Part shown: piece by piece, positions 50,372 to 63,150 of the stretch
Layout of the letters: every line of letters begins with the position of its first letter
How positions within the stretch are numbered: position 1 is the stretch's first letter
Assembly (NCBI GenBank): GCA_903632075.3
Contig: CAHIKZ030000394.1
Location: forward strand, 1-64,000
Direction of reading: 5' to 3'
DNA length: 64,000 nt
Source of the DNA: Acanthosepion pharaonis
Taxonomy: Eukaryota > Mollusca > Cephalopoda > Sepiida > Sepiidae
The notes under the pieces: generated by a model
Database searches by the model: none
What the model saw: the letters and a program-made list of their open reading frames with translations, nothing else
Told to the model about the DNA's origin: nothing
Translations under genes and position numbers: made by a program

Positions 50372-50780
50372 TTTAAGCCAGTGTCACCTGGTTGTTATCA
50401 CAGACAGTTCTAACCAGATGCCCCAAGTAATTAATATTAAAGACCTGTGGTCAGCCACTGTACTAGCAATACCTTCCATCAAATATTCCTGGTACACATA
50501 TGACTCTGTAGACAGAAATATCAATGTCTCCACAATTTCAGAAATAGAATGCCCTATCCATTTGACACCCTCTATGATGCCCCAGCTAAAAGAGATAATT
50601 CACAACCTTCTTACCACAAGCTCCCTTGCAGGTGTTCACACCGAGTCACCAGATGTCAAAGCACTACCTACCATTAAATACTGCGACCTCATGTCTTTTG
50701 ATGCATCAATATACAACATTTTAATAGAGAAGATACAAGATTTAAGGTTACTTTCATACCAATACATATTTATGAGATAA
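50372..50780 (+). CDS. Unrecognised open frame of about 130 codons
   Basis: After the microsatellite a frame stays open for about 130 codons in otherwise stop-rich DNA and ends at 50780. It includes SQCHLVVITDSSNQMPQVIN, then CPIHLTPSMMPQLKEIIHNL, then YCDLMSFDASIYNILIEKIQ. The upstream Met at 50286 lies in the Penelope piece and its Ile-Tyr run is microsatellite, so the true start is unknown. No signal peptide or membrane segment is seen. It could be a fragment of a retroelement or a retrocopied gene. I do not recognise it, and transcription is unproven. Confidence 0.35.
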
Positions 50781-51092
50781 TTGAGTGCTATTAATAGTAA
50801 CAGATAATTAAGCTACACAATAACCTATATGTATATATATTGTATAACTTAATTATCTCTATAGTAATATATATATATATAAATTTAAAATATCTAAATA
50901 TTGACACAAAAGGACAATTAAAAGATTTCCTTTTATTCACAACACCTGCTAATGACAAGATATTTATAAAAAAAAAAAAAAAGATTCTATAAAACAGACA
51001 AATTCAACAACTGATAACTCATCATTTGAATTTTTGTTAAATCCTTAAAGAAAAAAAAAAAAAAAAAAGAAAGAAAGAAAACATCAACTTAC

Positions 51093-51949
51093 TTTTGTTG
51101 TGGTATTGTTGGTATAGAAACAACAGGAAGAGCATTTCTTTTTTCAGCAAGGATCTTGCGCGCTTTTCTCATTTTGATTCGCGATTTGGCTTTGGCATGC
51201 TTGGCTGTTGGCGACTTTTCATCGTTTTCATCACTAAGCATCGGTGTACACTCCGAGTCAGCTGGTGTATGTACATCACAATAGGACGTCTTGCGCACTC
51301 CAAGAGCAGCAGTGTTTACCACATCACGCACAGGCTCAATTTTCATAAAAAGACCTGCTTGTTGTGCACAAGTCACATGGAAGGCAGTATAACAGTTGGT
51401 TTTGTGGCATTGAATACAAGCGCCAGTCCCTCGCTGTCGACATATATAACAGGTAAGTTTCCACCTGGCAGCTGGAATGTGGTTTATACTGTCTATAGGT
51501 TCTAAGAATACAGTATTAGCAAATCCAACTTCCGGAATCCAGAGGGCACACACAACATGAGCCCACCGATTATCGTCAGTTTGTTTAAAAGCACCACCTT
51601 TATTTGGACAGAGGCAGCAATCAACTGCTCTCGATGGTGACTGAAGACATCGTCTACAAAGCCACTGGCCCTCAGGAATGTATGGCACCCCATAGCATTC
51701 CTGGTGGACAGCAAGGTTACACATATCACAAAACAAAATGTAATTGCTGTTCTGGCATTCACCATCCATACATATGGAACAGACAGCATCCTCATCTATT
51801 GATGGGTTGTTGTCCTTTCCACTGCTCTGGCTTTGGAAGAACGCTTCTTTTTCAAATCTGTCCATCAAAGTTTCAAAAACTTCCTGCGTAATAGTCTGAA
51901 GGCTATCATTTCGACGTTTCTCATTGATTATCTCCAGCCAAGCATGATC
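51093..51949 (-). CDS. BRPF1: BRPF1 exon: PHD1-zinc knuckle-PHD2 module
   Basis: The 857-nt exon gives 285 codons plus two bases. It starts at DHAWLE after a ttttttgccag acceptor and ends at caacaaaa before the donor gtaagt. Residues here are numbered from that D. PHD1 has C57, C60, C74, C77, H82, C85, C98 and C101. The knuckle has C111/C112, C114, H131 and C134. PHD2 has C167, C170, C178, C181, H191, C194, C224 and H227. All zinc ligands are present and spaced as in the family. In BRPF1 this PZP module reads the unmodified histone H3 tail and contacts DNA. Residues 231-242 are an acidic, variable loop, and residues 242-261 are a basic stretch that could be a nuclear localisation signal. One large exon for the whole PZP module is notable. 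No stop or frameshift interrupts it, and identity to vertebrate BRPF1 is very high. Apparent plus-strand reading frames here are shadows. Confidence 0.97.
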
Positions 51950-53104
51950 CTGGCAAAAAAGAAACAACAAAAAACAAAATTATCATATTGAGAAATCAGT
52001 GAAATTAACATACACTGACTGAAATAAATAAGCACCAATGTTATCAATAGTAGCATAAAAACATAAAAAAAAAAAAAAAAAAAACACAACTGAAAATCTT
52101 TGCTAAACAATTTAAAAAAAGGTAGTGCAAGACCTACTGTAAACATTTATTTAAAAGAAGTTAACTCTGTTTTAGAGAATGAGAATGTAACTTCATAACT
52201 TGCTTTCAGAATCAGATATAGATAGATATGAAAATCAAACACACTTGAAATAACTGATATCTGATTTAAACTAAATATTACTTATTCTTAACATGTGACA
52301 TGGTCAGGTTTAAGCATTAGCATCCAAAGAGTGATATTTTCAATTGTCTTAGAACATCAATTATATAATAAAAAAAATGTAGGATGTTGTTTGATAAATA
52401 TAAAAGAAAATTATGAGGAGGATGGGTAATAGGTGATGAGAATGTATATTGATGTATCAAAGTCTAAAAATAATGAATCAAAATAAATATATAAATATTT
52501 GCTACCAATGGACTTCATGATATAAGTTAGTTTTCACTTATTTCAACTCTATATTCAATATTTTTATACAGAAGCAGCAGTAATGAAAACTTAAATGGAA
52601 ACAAAAAAAGTAGACCATATTCTATTTGCAGCTGTGAATAGTAATAATGTTTTAAGGCCTAAAGAGATTTATACCCATTATTTTATAAACAAGTAAATGT
52701 AAGCTATTTTCAGAAAAACAAAATAAAACAAGTTTTTTTTAGGAAGCAGCAATAATACCAAACTTAGCAAAAGAATTTAGCCCAGCTTGAGTATCTAATG
52801 TCAACCAGCATTTTTCTCTCCCACATAAGTAAAATAGTACCTACTATAAATTTTGATCAAGATGTGAAGAATTTAATAACAAAAGCAAATGATCTCTTTA
52901 GAGTACAAGGTTTTTATTTAGAAACAAAAAACTGAGGAACAAGTATATTTAACGACATTAAATCAAAAGCTACAACATTACACACCAGTATTGTATTTAT
53001 TATTCCATAACCCCACATTTTTTTTTTTTAAATGCTATGCCCCTTCAAGAGTGATCATAGCTCTAACAGATTACATATTCTTTAGTATCTCTGAATTGCC
53101 ATGA

Positions 53105-53262
53105 ATTTCTTGGAAAAGATGGTGCAGTGGTTTCTTGTTGCTGTCTCCAAAGTTTTGAATTCAAAATTTTCTTTCTTCTAAACTGACTGCAATCTAAGGC
53201 ATGAGAGCCTATTCTACCTTACTATTTAACTCAGAGCCGAGTGAAAAAGAAATAGATTTGGG
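53105..53262 (+). repeat. SINE-like repeat, second family, copy 1
   Basis: Box A-like tggtgcagtgg (53120-53130) and tctccaaagttttgaattca, then actgactgcaatctaaggca, match the copy at 54.05 kb. A tRNA origin is suggested by box A; box B (gaattcaaaat) is poor. Confidence 0.5.
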
Positions 53263-54019
53263 ATGTTCCCAAAGGTATTAGTACAAAAATTCACTTTCTA
53301 AGCCTATAAGCATCATGCTACCCATACACGCCCATCAGTAACCTACACATTTGCAATTAATCATGACTACTGTCAAAGTACAATGATAATTAATATGATA
53401 TTCATTATATCAATCAATTATAGCTTTATTTGCATTTACAGCATTTAAATATTTCTCTGATTACTTTGGGATTAATCAATTTTATTGGTGGTTTCTGATA
53501 CCAAATACATAAAAACATTCATCTGTAAAAAAAAAAAAAAAAATGAAATTTCTTTTGTCAAGGTTGCTCATGTGAAATCATTTAATCAGACAGATTTTAT
53601 ATAAACTTGCTGTTTCTGTAACCTGTGTTATAATAAAGATGATTTATGAAGCAAATACATCAACTTTAATTCTCTCTCTAGAGTTACATAATTAATGAAA
53701 CAACAAATTCTGACACTAAGTACAGGCTGAAAAAAAAATAATCAGTTGCATTTTACTACCGGATCAAAAATGCATAGGCAAGCTTCTTATTGCTGGCCAA
53801 TGACTTAATTGATACTCTACAGCTTTTTATTTTAGATTTAGTCATTTTCTACATTAGCAATATACTTTGGGAGTTAAGCATCAAATTTTGCAAATAAGCT
53901 GTTATGTCAAGCAAAGAAAAGAAAATTACAAAGAATATCAATGTTCAGGAATTTATACAACTTCTGTATAAGTAGATTACTTTGGAAATCTATACTTTAA
54001 AATGCAAAGGATTTTTTAT

Positions 54020-54125
54020 AACATGTCTCTTCAGGACTTCAGAAAGATAGCTTCTCCAGTTTTAAATTCAAAATTGTTCTTCCAGACTGGCAGCTACCCA
54101 AGGCTCAAGAACACAAAATGTTCTA
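54020..54125 (+). repeat. SINE-like repeat, second family, copy 2
   Basis: The sequence tctccagttttaaattcaaa, then actggcagctacccaaggct aligns with 53146-53205. The two copies are in the same orientation, about 0.9 kb apart. Confidence 0.5.
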
Positions 54126-57100
54126 ATATTTAATCAATAGCAGATTCAGACAAATGCCGTAAACATTTTGGCATATATTTATACAATAAATATACCATGT
54201 GAATTTCAGCTTATCTATTTTTTTATTAAAAATATTCACATTAACTTATTTAGTGATGTAGAGTCATTCGTCATATTAGAACTAATGTTTACTATAGTTA
54301 TTGATATTTATGTTTTAAATTTCAGATATATAACTTCAAAAGACAAACAAAATGATGTAAACTTTATTGACTGATGGGAACAAAACTTAAGAAACTACAG
54401 AAAAGTTGACCATAGAGCATAAAATAATAAAAAAGACAAAAGAAAAAAAAAGATATTGAAGGTATTAGCAAGAAATAAAATTGGCTTTAAGAATATTACA
54501 AAAAGAGATTTGGGAAAAATTCAGAAACAAGTGCAATGACCAGAAGAAAATATTTGAAGTTGCTATTTTAACAAATATAGCAGAGAGAAAAGATGCAAAT
54601 AAACAAATTCGAAATTTTTTTTCATAGTCAAGAAACTTAGCATAATTCTAATGATGGCAAACTTTTTCAATGATTTACATATAGAGTTACAACTTTAATA
54701 GACATTAATAGAAATTTTTTGACATACCCTTAAATATGAATTTTACATTACTCTGCATTAAATTTGGTTTTCTTTATGGAATCAGTAGGGAAAAATATAA
54801 AACTTATTTCTTAGTAAGCGCTTCTGGAAATTTTTTAACATTTTTTGTATGACCATTAAAAAAATTACTGTGTCTTACAAAATTACAGATCATAATAAAG
54901 AATGTTAAAGCAGTTGTATGCATTCTACAGACTTATATATCTGGGGAAAAAAATATATATATATATATATAAATTTTTAATGAGAAGAGTACCCAGCTGC
55001 AAAACTTTTGATTTTACTTTTTGAACTTCCATGATGAACCCATTAATACATTTTTGCACATAAATATAGAAAATATAACTAATAGAGATTTGTCAATTTG
55101 CATTAACTGCTTACAGGTATTCTTTCATATAAATTTGATTTAACTTATTTTCATAAAATGAAGTTTTTTTTTTTTCAGGGAATACAGAGACATGTTCATA
55201 AATGAAGGAACCATACAGGCCCACATAGGAACCATAGTAATGTACAAAAAAATAAAATGAACCCCAAAGGAAATCAAATATTTTGTGTAATTTTTACTGA
55301 ATGCAACTCAAATTACATGGCAATATGAAAAATGGTTTCAAAAATATATTTTCGCCATCAATTTTAATCAATGGCCCAATTTAGAGACAAAATATTTTTC
55401 AGATGATTAAAGTGAATTATACTACACCAAACATTTTATTACACTTTGATTGAACAAAAATTCAGCACTATAGAAAAAAGGGGTCCTAATCTTCCAAATA
55501 TTGATATCATGGAAGTTGTCCTGATATTGTTTCTAAATCTATCAAGAAATGATTCTGCAATTGAGCAAATTTAGCAGCTTACCAGGACCATTTATTGTCC
55601 TTTTACAGACCAAATAATGATGAATCTCATTGATTTAGCCAGCTAAACCAGCTTACACTAAGAAATATTACAAACTGTTTATTTGGAAAAGAAATTGTAT
55701 TATCATTGTATTCATTCAAATTCTAGATCATAGTTTGTTTTGGAAAGGTTTATCTTGAGACCTAGTTCTTGGAATGCTTTGTAGAGAATGTTGATGTTTT
55801 TTTCATTTGAGATCATTTTTATCCCAATTATCAATACCTATGTTACCAGAATAGATTCCCCCACCGATCAGCACATTTGCCTTGGAAGGGAAAATAGGAA
55901 CACTGTTAGGACAGAATAATGTCCCATTCTCTGGTTATCAAAGCTTCTAATAATTTGGATTTCAACAGGAAAACTGTCCTTTTGTGGGGCAAAATAATCA
56001 AATAGAACTCCAAGTTTTTGTCATAAGGCATTGGTATAAAAATAATTAATTCTATACTAGATAATCAAGACGTCCTGTTTTTACAACAATAGGTCAACAA
56101 ATTTTCCCCAAATAGATACTTTGTTGATTCAGCTTCAATTTCATAAACATGAAGGTCATTGCTGTGAGGATGAGATGTAATGGGCTTCAGACAAAAATCA
56201 GTGAGACAGGACAATGTTATCGTCCTAAATTAGGCTGAAGTTAAAAACCAGTTATCATTGATTTTAGAAAATTTGAAGATATAGGGTTTTCAGGATTAAA
56301 TTTTTAAAGTTATAGGTTTACTACCAAAAATCAATGTTGCCTTCCAAATTCCATTATGGTTCTTAATATAACATTTTCTTTTTGGAAACCATAGCACAAT
56401 TTTTGATTTTCTCATTTATAAACATGTTCACAAGTATTAAAAAAAAAACAGGAAGACAATATAACCATCTAATAAAATAAAACAGAACCTTTTCTTTTGA
56501 TCATCTCAATCCTCAGATTGAAAATGAATGAATTAATCTAACGATTTAAAATTGGCATTAAGTCCATATTTATACAAACAATTTCTTAGAGCATACAGAA
56601 GGCACACATACATTTCTAGTTTAAAAATTGTCACTGATATTCTTTATTTTGCAGTATTTTAAAGAGTAAGTACTTTCTTCAATGGTGACGAGCTTTCAAA
56701 AATGTCTATAAAAGCATATTCATGAAAAATTTAGGTAAGTAGGATGTGGTAAAAAGGTTGTGACTATATTTATCTTTTATAAAAAAAAAAAAAAATAATA
56801 ATAATAATAATAAGTGAAGAGAGTCCCTAATAAGGAAACACTTAAGAGAGGTTGTAAGCAAGGAGATCCAGATTCTTGATAGTATGCTGTCAGCACATCA
56901 GTAAATATTTGATGACAAGAGTTTGCAAACATATCAAATGGTCACAATCTCAACAACAGGTGGGTAAAAAAGGCAATGATAAATAATAACTTTATCAAAC
57001 ATTTAAACTGAAGTAAAAAAAAAAAAAAAAATAAGAAATAATAATAATAATTAGTGACAGTTACATAATAACTTGCGGCTTTCCCCTTTACATGAATAAT

Positions 57101-57150
57101 GACATCAACATAATCTGGCACAGACTCTACAAGGCACTAGAGTTACTGGT

Positions 57151-57161
57151 GAGTACACACA

Positions 57162-57219
<58 letters not shown>
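57151..57219. repeat. (CA)(TA)n(CA) microsatellite
   Basis: About 45 bp of TA flanked on both sides by ACAC repeats. Confidence 0.96.
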
Positions 57220-58067
57220 CAATTGGTAGGAGGAAATTAATCCAAAGAGCTCAATCTAAGTAACAAAACAATATAATAACAATAATAAGTAAAGAAAAAC
57301 CTTAAAAATCCATTTCAGTTCTAATTCATTTCATGAATATATTTAAATATATTCTATTTTTCTTTCTTCCTTTTTTTATTATAAAATTTTTTCTTTTCCT
57401 TTCTTTTTTCCTCTCCCTTTTTCTTTTGTCTGGACAAATTGATTTCCTTTCTAAAAAAAACCTTCAGTTTGAAGAGATGAATATTTAAATATACTCCTGA
57501 AATAAATTATAACCAAAATGGATTTTTAAGGTTTTTATTTATTTATTTATTTATGATAAATATATAAGCTTAAATAAATTAAGTAAATAAAATAAAATTT
57601 GTCTCGTAGCCAGTTGATTTTATAAATCAACTATAAAGTTTTGTAGGTGTGCATGTGAGAGAATGAATATATATTTAGGCCATCCATAAGTTAGTTGATT
57701 TTGGCACATTCCAGGGATATCCTTAATTTAATTGTTTTCTGTTTGAATTTCTGGGATGAGAAGTTAACATTATTTATATGTGGGCTATTGCCCCCATCTT
57801 TGTTGTTATCACATTACAATCATTGTGCTCTCCAACTTTTATCAGGAGTTTGTCAATCCAGGTAACCTACAGGAAATTCCAAACTGTACTCTTTATTTAA
57901 TATACAGGAGCAGACTGTTCTTGTTCTACTGCCCATATCTAGAGATATCTTGTCCTGTTCTACTTTTTAGTACTGCTCAGTTACTGTTCACCCTGTTTCC
58001 ACTAGATTATTGTCCCAGGAAACAATTCTCTGCAGAGAACTTGAAGAATTAAACCTAACCTGCCTGC

Positions 58068-58265
58068 TTATGAGTGCTGCTTGTCATGCTACTGGATTAA
58101 AGCATTGGTTTGTGAATTTGGTTACATAATTGTGAGTTCAATCCCTGGTCCAGGCAGTGTGTACTGACAGAAACAGGGTTAGCAATAACAGGGTACAACA
58201 GCTGAAATGTGATAGCAAAGATGAGGACAATAGTCTGCATGTAAATAGTGTAAATAATGAATTGT
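58068..58265 (+). mobile_element. tRNA-derived SINE, copy 3
   Basis: Box B-like gagttcaatccctgg lies near 58133, with a degraded box A-like stretch about 45 bp before it. The tail (caacagctgaaatgtgatag, caaagatgaggacaatagtc, gtaaatagtgtaaataatg) matches the tail of copy 2 at 29.1 kb. Confidence 0.65.
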
Positions 58266-59019
58266 GTTTATTGGATATTGTTGTGAGGAATTCAGTGATA
58301 TAATTCAAACTGATGGGTATGGTGGGTGGGAGCAATGAAGTACCCAGAAGTCAGCTGAGAGTTACTAGAAACAATTTTGTGTCACTCACCAGGAGTTGCC
58401 TTATCTTGCTGAAACAAACCATCACAATCAAATATGGCAAGTATAAAAAGATGTAAATTATCAGCAACAATATTTGTATATGTTAGACATAACAAACACT
58501 ACACACAACATTAACCAGTTTTAACAAAACCCCTGCCAACTAGAACCTCATATAGTTTATATACAAATTCAACTGTGTCCAGCATAACTATGATCCATCA
58601 GTCTTCCACAGATAAAGTATAGTAACTTACGCTGTAGTTTCAATAACAGTGCTCTTGTCAGTCTACAACTATGAAACTATAGAATGCAGCATATGCTGAT
58701 GGGTTGAGTAGCACCCATATTGAATTGGAATATCACTTGTAGTCCAGTTTGTTCACCATCTGCAGGACCCCACAATTTTCACATGTCACTAATGCATGTT
58801 TGCAATTCACAAACCTCCTATACCCTTCCTAGTGTTGTTCAAGAAGAATCTAGAACAATTATTTTTTTTTTTTTCCCCATCATTTCACCCCAAGCAAAAT
58901 GATAAAGCCACTAAGACATGAGGGTTATTGAGTGTGAAAGAATCTAAGAAAAATCATTATTAAGGAGAGGACAATAAAAGAATAGGATTCAGAAAGAAAA
59001 ATGATGATGGACTAGTCAA

Positions 59020-59455
59020 TTTTGTATTTACCCTTTAAATACAAAACTGACTGGAAAGTAAATTGCCAGACGAGAGTTCCACAAGTGAGAAATGCAAGAG
59101 AAGAGACTGTTAGCATAGTACCTATGGTTACATCTAGCTATTTCAACTGTAAAATGAGGAGACCTTGCCACTAATCTAGTACTGCACTTAAATTTGTGAA
59201 GTTTAGGTACCATAAAGGAAAGTTCACCAGAACAATTACCATGAAAGTATTTATAGAAAATGCATGAGTCATATTATGGTGGTGGGAAAGTGACTGAAAC
59301 CGAGATGACAGGTCAGGTTCAATAATAGTGTAGATTCTTTGAATATTATGAAGAATATCTAAACATATAGCAGGAGCACCAGAACATGTGTGACAGCAAT
59401 ATTCAAAGCAAATGGTAGACTTATAAATATGTAAGATAGATTCTGGCAAGAAAAG
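59020..59455 (-). pseudogene. LINE C-terminal fragment (I/Nimb-like)
   Basis: Two minus-strand frames run in order: EYCCHTCSGAPAICLDILHN then LSSRFQSLSHHHNM (59449-59171), and FKCSTRLVARSPHFTVEIAR then FSCISHLWNSRLAIYFPVSF (59213-59028). This is the usual tail of I-type LINE reverse transcriptases (EYC-H-W-GAP, then LS-RR-, then TVE-, then LWN-LP). A frameshift joins them. The RT core is absent. Confidence 0.78.
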
Positions 59456-59503
59456 TTGTCAAGTATGATACAGTGAACCAACTTTGGTTTGGTTTGGTTT
59501 TAC

Positions 59504-59545
59504 TGCATATCAACTTCAATGACTTATTTAATGCCGACAAAATTT
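59504..59545. repeat. gcatatcaa dispersed repeat, copy 3
   Basis: This copy has gcatatcaacttcaatgact then ttatttaatgccgacaa, after a short GGTTT tandem run (59485-59500). Confidence 0.5.
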
Positions 59546-59702
59546 TTATTGTTGGTAATATTTTTTTTTATAAAATCTATTTCCGGTAAAAATCTTTCCT
59601 TCAAAAATTCTATTTCTGGTAATAATTTTCTTTCAAATATGTATTGCTGGTAATATTTTTTTCTTTTTTTCAAAAAAATGTATTGCTGGTTATATATTTT
59701 TT
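59537..59702. repeat. Degenerate tandem repeat, 30-50 bp units
   Basis: The core attgttggtaatattt, atttccggtaaaaatctt, atttctggtaataatttt, attgctggtaatattttt and attgctggttatatattt recurs five times, separated by T-rich and CAAA spacers of variable length. Confidence 0.75.
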
Positions 59703-60909
59703 TTTAGAAAAAACAAATAAAGATAATCAACCCAAATAAAAACTGTTTCTGCCAAAATAATAGTTAGAATAAAACTACAACAACCAACCCCCAGACGGAA
59801 CAAATAGCTTTAATTAAATTCTCAAACCAAAACAAAACTATTTAAATAAGTGATATAAACAAATTTTTACTACGTTAATAAAAAACACCGATTAAAAAAT
59901 AAGTAAGTAAGTAAATAAATAAAATAAGAAACAAAAAATAAAATTAAATAAAAACAAGCAAAATAATTTAACCCAAATAAATAAATAAACAACTTCCGGT
60001 AAAATAACCGCCATAATAGACTACTCACAATGCACCACTGACCCATATATGTATAAATAGCCGAGAAAAATAACAGCACACGTGGCCTGACGATTGCATA
60101 TAGCATGAAACAGACTGTTGCCTCTAAGTGTTGACTTCTATGTTCACTTTTATATTTACACACGCTCTATCTCTGATATCGAGCACTTTATCCCATAAAT
60201 ATAGCACACCTTATGACTATATTTATATATAAGAAAAAAAATACTTTCATAAAATTTGAAACAATATTAAACTCCGTACCTTTCAAAGGTTCAGTCTTAT
60301 CAGATTAAAATTAAAAAGAAAAAAATGAACTAGTTTTGCCTAAAACATCTCTGAAAGATGCTCTGATAAAAACAAAAACCAGATGATAACACCTTTAAGA
60401 CTTAATGAAAAAAAATTAAGTGAACAATGATTATGCAAAAATTATTTTATAAGAAAATTATCAATATTCTAAGAAAAATATCAAAATTATAAAATATTAA
60501 CTAGAAACATAATTACAGGAATTCAAAGAAACAAAAGGCTGACTCGCATTGCAATTCTTACATAAAAAGCAGCTACTGTGTCTTCATATTGTCTATAATT
60601 TTGATAACTTAAAGAGTCATTAATACTTCCAACACTGTTTGAACACTCAAATCACTTATGTTTGTCAGATATCAGACATTTCAATGAATGATATTCATAG
60701 ATAGCTTAAAAAAATTAAAAACCTAATTAAAAGAAAATGATGAATAAAAAAAAAAAAAAAAATGAAAAATACCATGCAAGATTAATTAGGAAATCCATTT
60801 AAATTCATCTTTTCTACTTCAGCCATGCATTCTATAACAATGCAAGTTTAAAGCATCCAGTATGAAGTAGTAATTATTTCCTTTAAAGTAAGATCCATTA
60901 ACCCTGTTT

Positions 60910-60913
60910 CACA

Positions 60914-60957
<44 letters not shown>
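60910..60957. repeat. (CA)n(A)n tract
   Basis: A short CA tract is followed by about 30 A residues. It might be a retroposon tail, but no body is recognised upstream. Confidence 0.9.
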
Positions 60958-60959
<2 letters not shown>

Positions 60960-63027
60960 AAAAAGTTGAACTAAACCTTCCCAAACAATTAAGTTCAATG
61001 TCTATCCATTTCTACAGTTTCATTGTTTCTATATTATTTGACCTTCTGCCTTCTCACCAAGAAACTTTTTTTTTTTCTTTTTTTTTTTTTTTTTAAATTG
61101 TCCAATAAATGAAAATATTTTAAATGATTGCTCCAGATTATATCTGTCAAATTTAGCAACAAATGTCCTCATATTTGCCAACTTCTCCAGGCAAAACCAG
61201 GCTAAGAGATTAGGAGAGAATTTCTATAACTAGTCTTATCTATACTGAATGCAGAATTAGGGACAGCTTAAAAATGTCTATGATGGTAAGGCTTACTACA
61301 GTTTGATAAATAAACACATGACCAGAAAAAACAAATATTGATCAGAAGCTAGAGTTATTACACAGAGATCAATTTCTTCAAGTACCTTAGCAGAAATCAA
61401 TACATGCAGAAATGATTTGGTTGTATATAAGTTGTAACTGGTAACAAAAGTTACATTATCATAATGCAAATGGAGACCAAATCTGCTATGCTATACAATA
61501 ATTGTTTTCAATTTGCTTTCCACCTTAAAATATTGCTTATGTTCTTGTCAGCTACTTTCTCTATCCTTTTTATTTCTTTAAGAAAAAAAAGAACTGCTTG
61601 CAAGGATTAAGTGTTAAAAACATTTTCTGTGACAGCTGCTTAATCAAGACTACAAAACCTAAGTTAAAATTGATACAGATGATTGAGAATTTTAAAAAAA
61701 AGTACATATCAGAATAGTGAATTAGCACAATACACTAAGTTAATAAATGATAAAGAATAGTTACTTTATATATAAGGCTGTCCACACTTTTGTGAATAGA
61801 CAAAATAGTTATTATTTAGACCTACTACAGTGGGTAGGAAAACAAAAAAGAATCAATCTCCAAATGATAGAAAGTACACTTTCCTTAAATGCAGACCCCT
61901 GCCTTTCTGCATACCGTTTCAACATGCATCTTAGACCAATATTCTCAATGTAAATTTTAATTACAAAACCAGAGATGATAACCCCGCAATGAACCAATCA
62001 AAACATATTGTTTAAACTTAAAGATAAAGGATCCTTGAAACAATTTTGTGCTACTAAATGTTTCATTAAAATGATTATAAAAAAAGTGTTCTTTAACAAA
62101 GAATTAAAAGATAATAGTATCAAATGTCAGTCTATAGTGAACACATTTTGAGAGCAAATTAAATGAAAATACAATAGCCTGAAAGATTTATTACAAAAAA
62201 AGAAATTTAATTTTTCTACAGCATAAAAGATTAAATGAATTAACAGCTATGCTTACTGTTAAATTCACTACTTCCAAATCTTTTTCAATAAACTTCAGCT
62301 TTATTTTTTCTCTTTAAAAAAGATTTAAAATTATTTTCCGAGATAATCAGCACACAAAAAACTACCAGCATGAAAACAATATTTTACAGTTGATTAACTT
62401 TAAGATTTTAAGGAACATGCAAAACAATGGAATTGATAAAAGAGTTTCAAATTCTGACCGCCAATCACTAGATCATTTTATACTGATATGATTTGGAAAA
62501 ATTGCATGAGCCATCTTTCTCCTACCCCAGTCCTATTAGTCATGTTGACTTTATTAGTAACAGAAAAAAAAGAGAAATCTCTTTCCTATTTCATTACAAT
62601 CAACACAATAGTGAAAAGTCTATGTCCAGTGTAAACTATCATAAATATCTACCAGTTTTAAGTCCATTAAAATTGCAGACTTCAACACATTCATTTGAAA
62701 TCAAGTGACCAAGAATTCAATCAATACTTGTTAACTTAAAATTATCTGTTAAAAATTATTTCATATTTATATTTCTTATCTGGAAAAAAAAAAAAAAAAT
62801 GAAAAGGAGATTAGGCAAGGAAGAGCTTGATGTATTCAAAGAGATTACTTTCAAACAATATTTATGCAAGTACAAGTGTGATCAGAAGAAAATGCTAAAA
62901 ACAGGACATTTTCCTTAACAGTAATAACACAAGTATTATTACACTTGAAAAGATGTTACTTTGAAAGTGACAAGGAATGTATAGCTGACAACATGAAAAG
63001 TAGAAAAACTGGAAGCAAAGGCCACAT

Positions 63028-63150
63028 GATTAGGTGGGGATGAAGATTTCTCTGACAACTAACCAGATGCTTCCTGTGTCCAACAGATTCAAAGTGTTGG
63101 ACAGGAAGCATCTGGTTAGTTGCCAGAGAAATCTTCATCCCCACCTAATC
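63028..63150. repeat. 123-bp near-perfect foldback
   Basis: The left arm 63028-63085 and right arm 63095-63150 pair over 56 bp with one substitution and one 2-base insertion, around a nine-base loop gattcaaag. The arms begin gattaggtggggatgaagat. They are richer in G+C than the flanks. No target duplication can be seen. It may be a foldback MITE or a recent inverted duplication of a repeat. Confidence 0.9.

Larger units (their letters stand above)
14953..51092 (-). other. BRPF1 intron, 36.1 kb, transposon-rich
   Basis: The donor is gtaagt at 51092-51087 and the acceptor is ctctag at 14958-14953. The phase is 2, with the codon split AA|A. Much of the window's mobile DNA lies here and is listed separately. 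Parts in which I see no homology are 14953-16110, 16670-17590, 18260-19310, 19665-20980, 21695-23285, 23380-24725, 24840-25670, 25790-28855, 29180-30650, 30715-32740, 38350-40800, 41465-42890, 44850-46265 and 46360-47260. Confidence 0.85.

Noticed and set aside
51095..51891. Plus-strand frames of 136 and 95 codons across the PHD exon
   Set aside because: They are antisense shadows of the conserved BRPF1 exon.
55140..56500. Higher-complexity stretch with protein-like fragments such as YKAFQELGLKI on the minus strand
   Set aside because: Resembles a reverse transcriptase thumb in one short phrase only; no catalytic box found, so not called.
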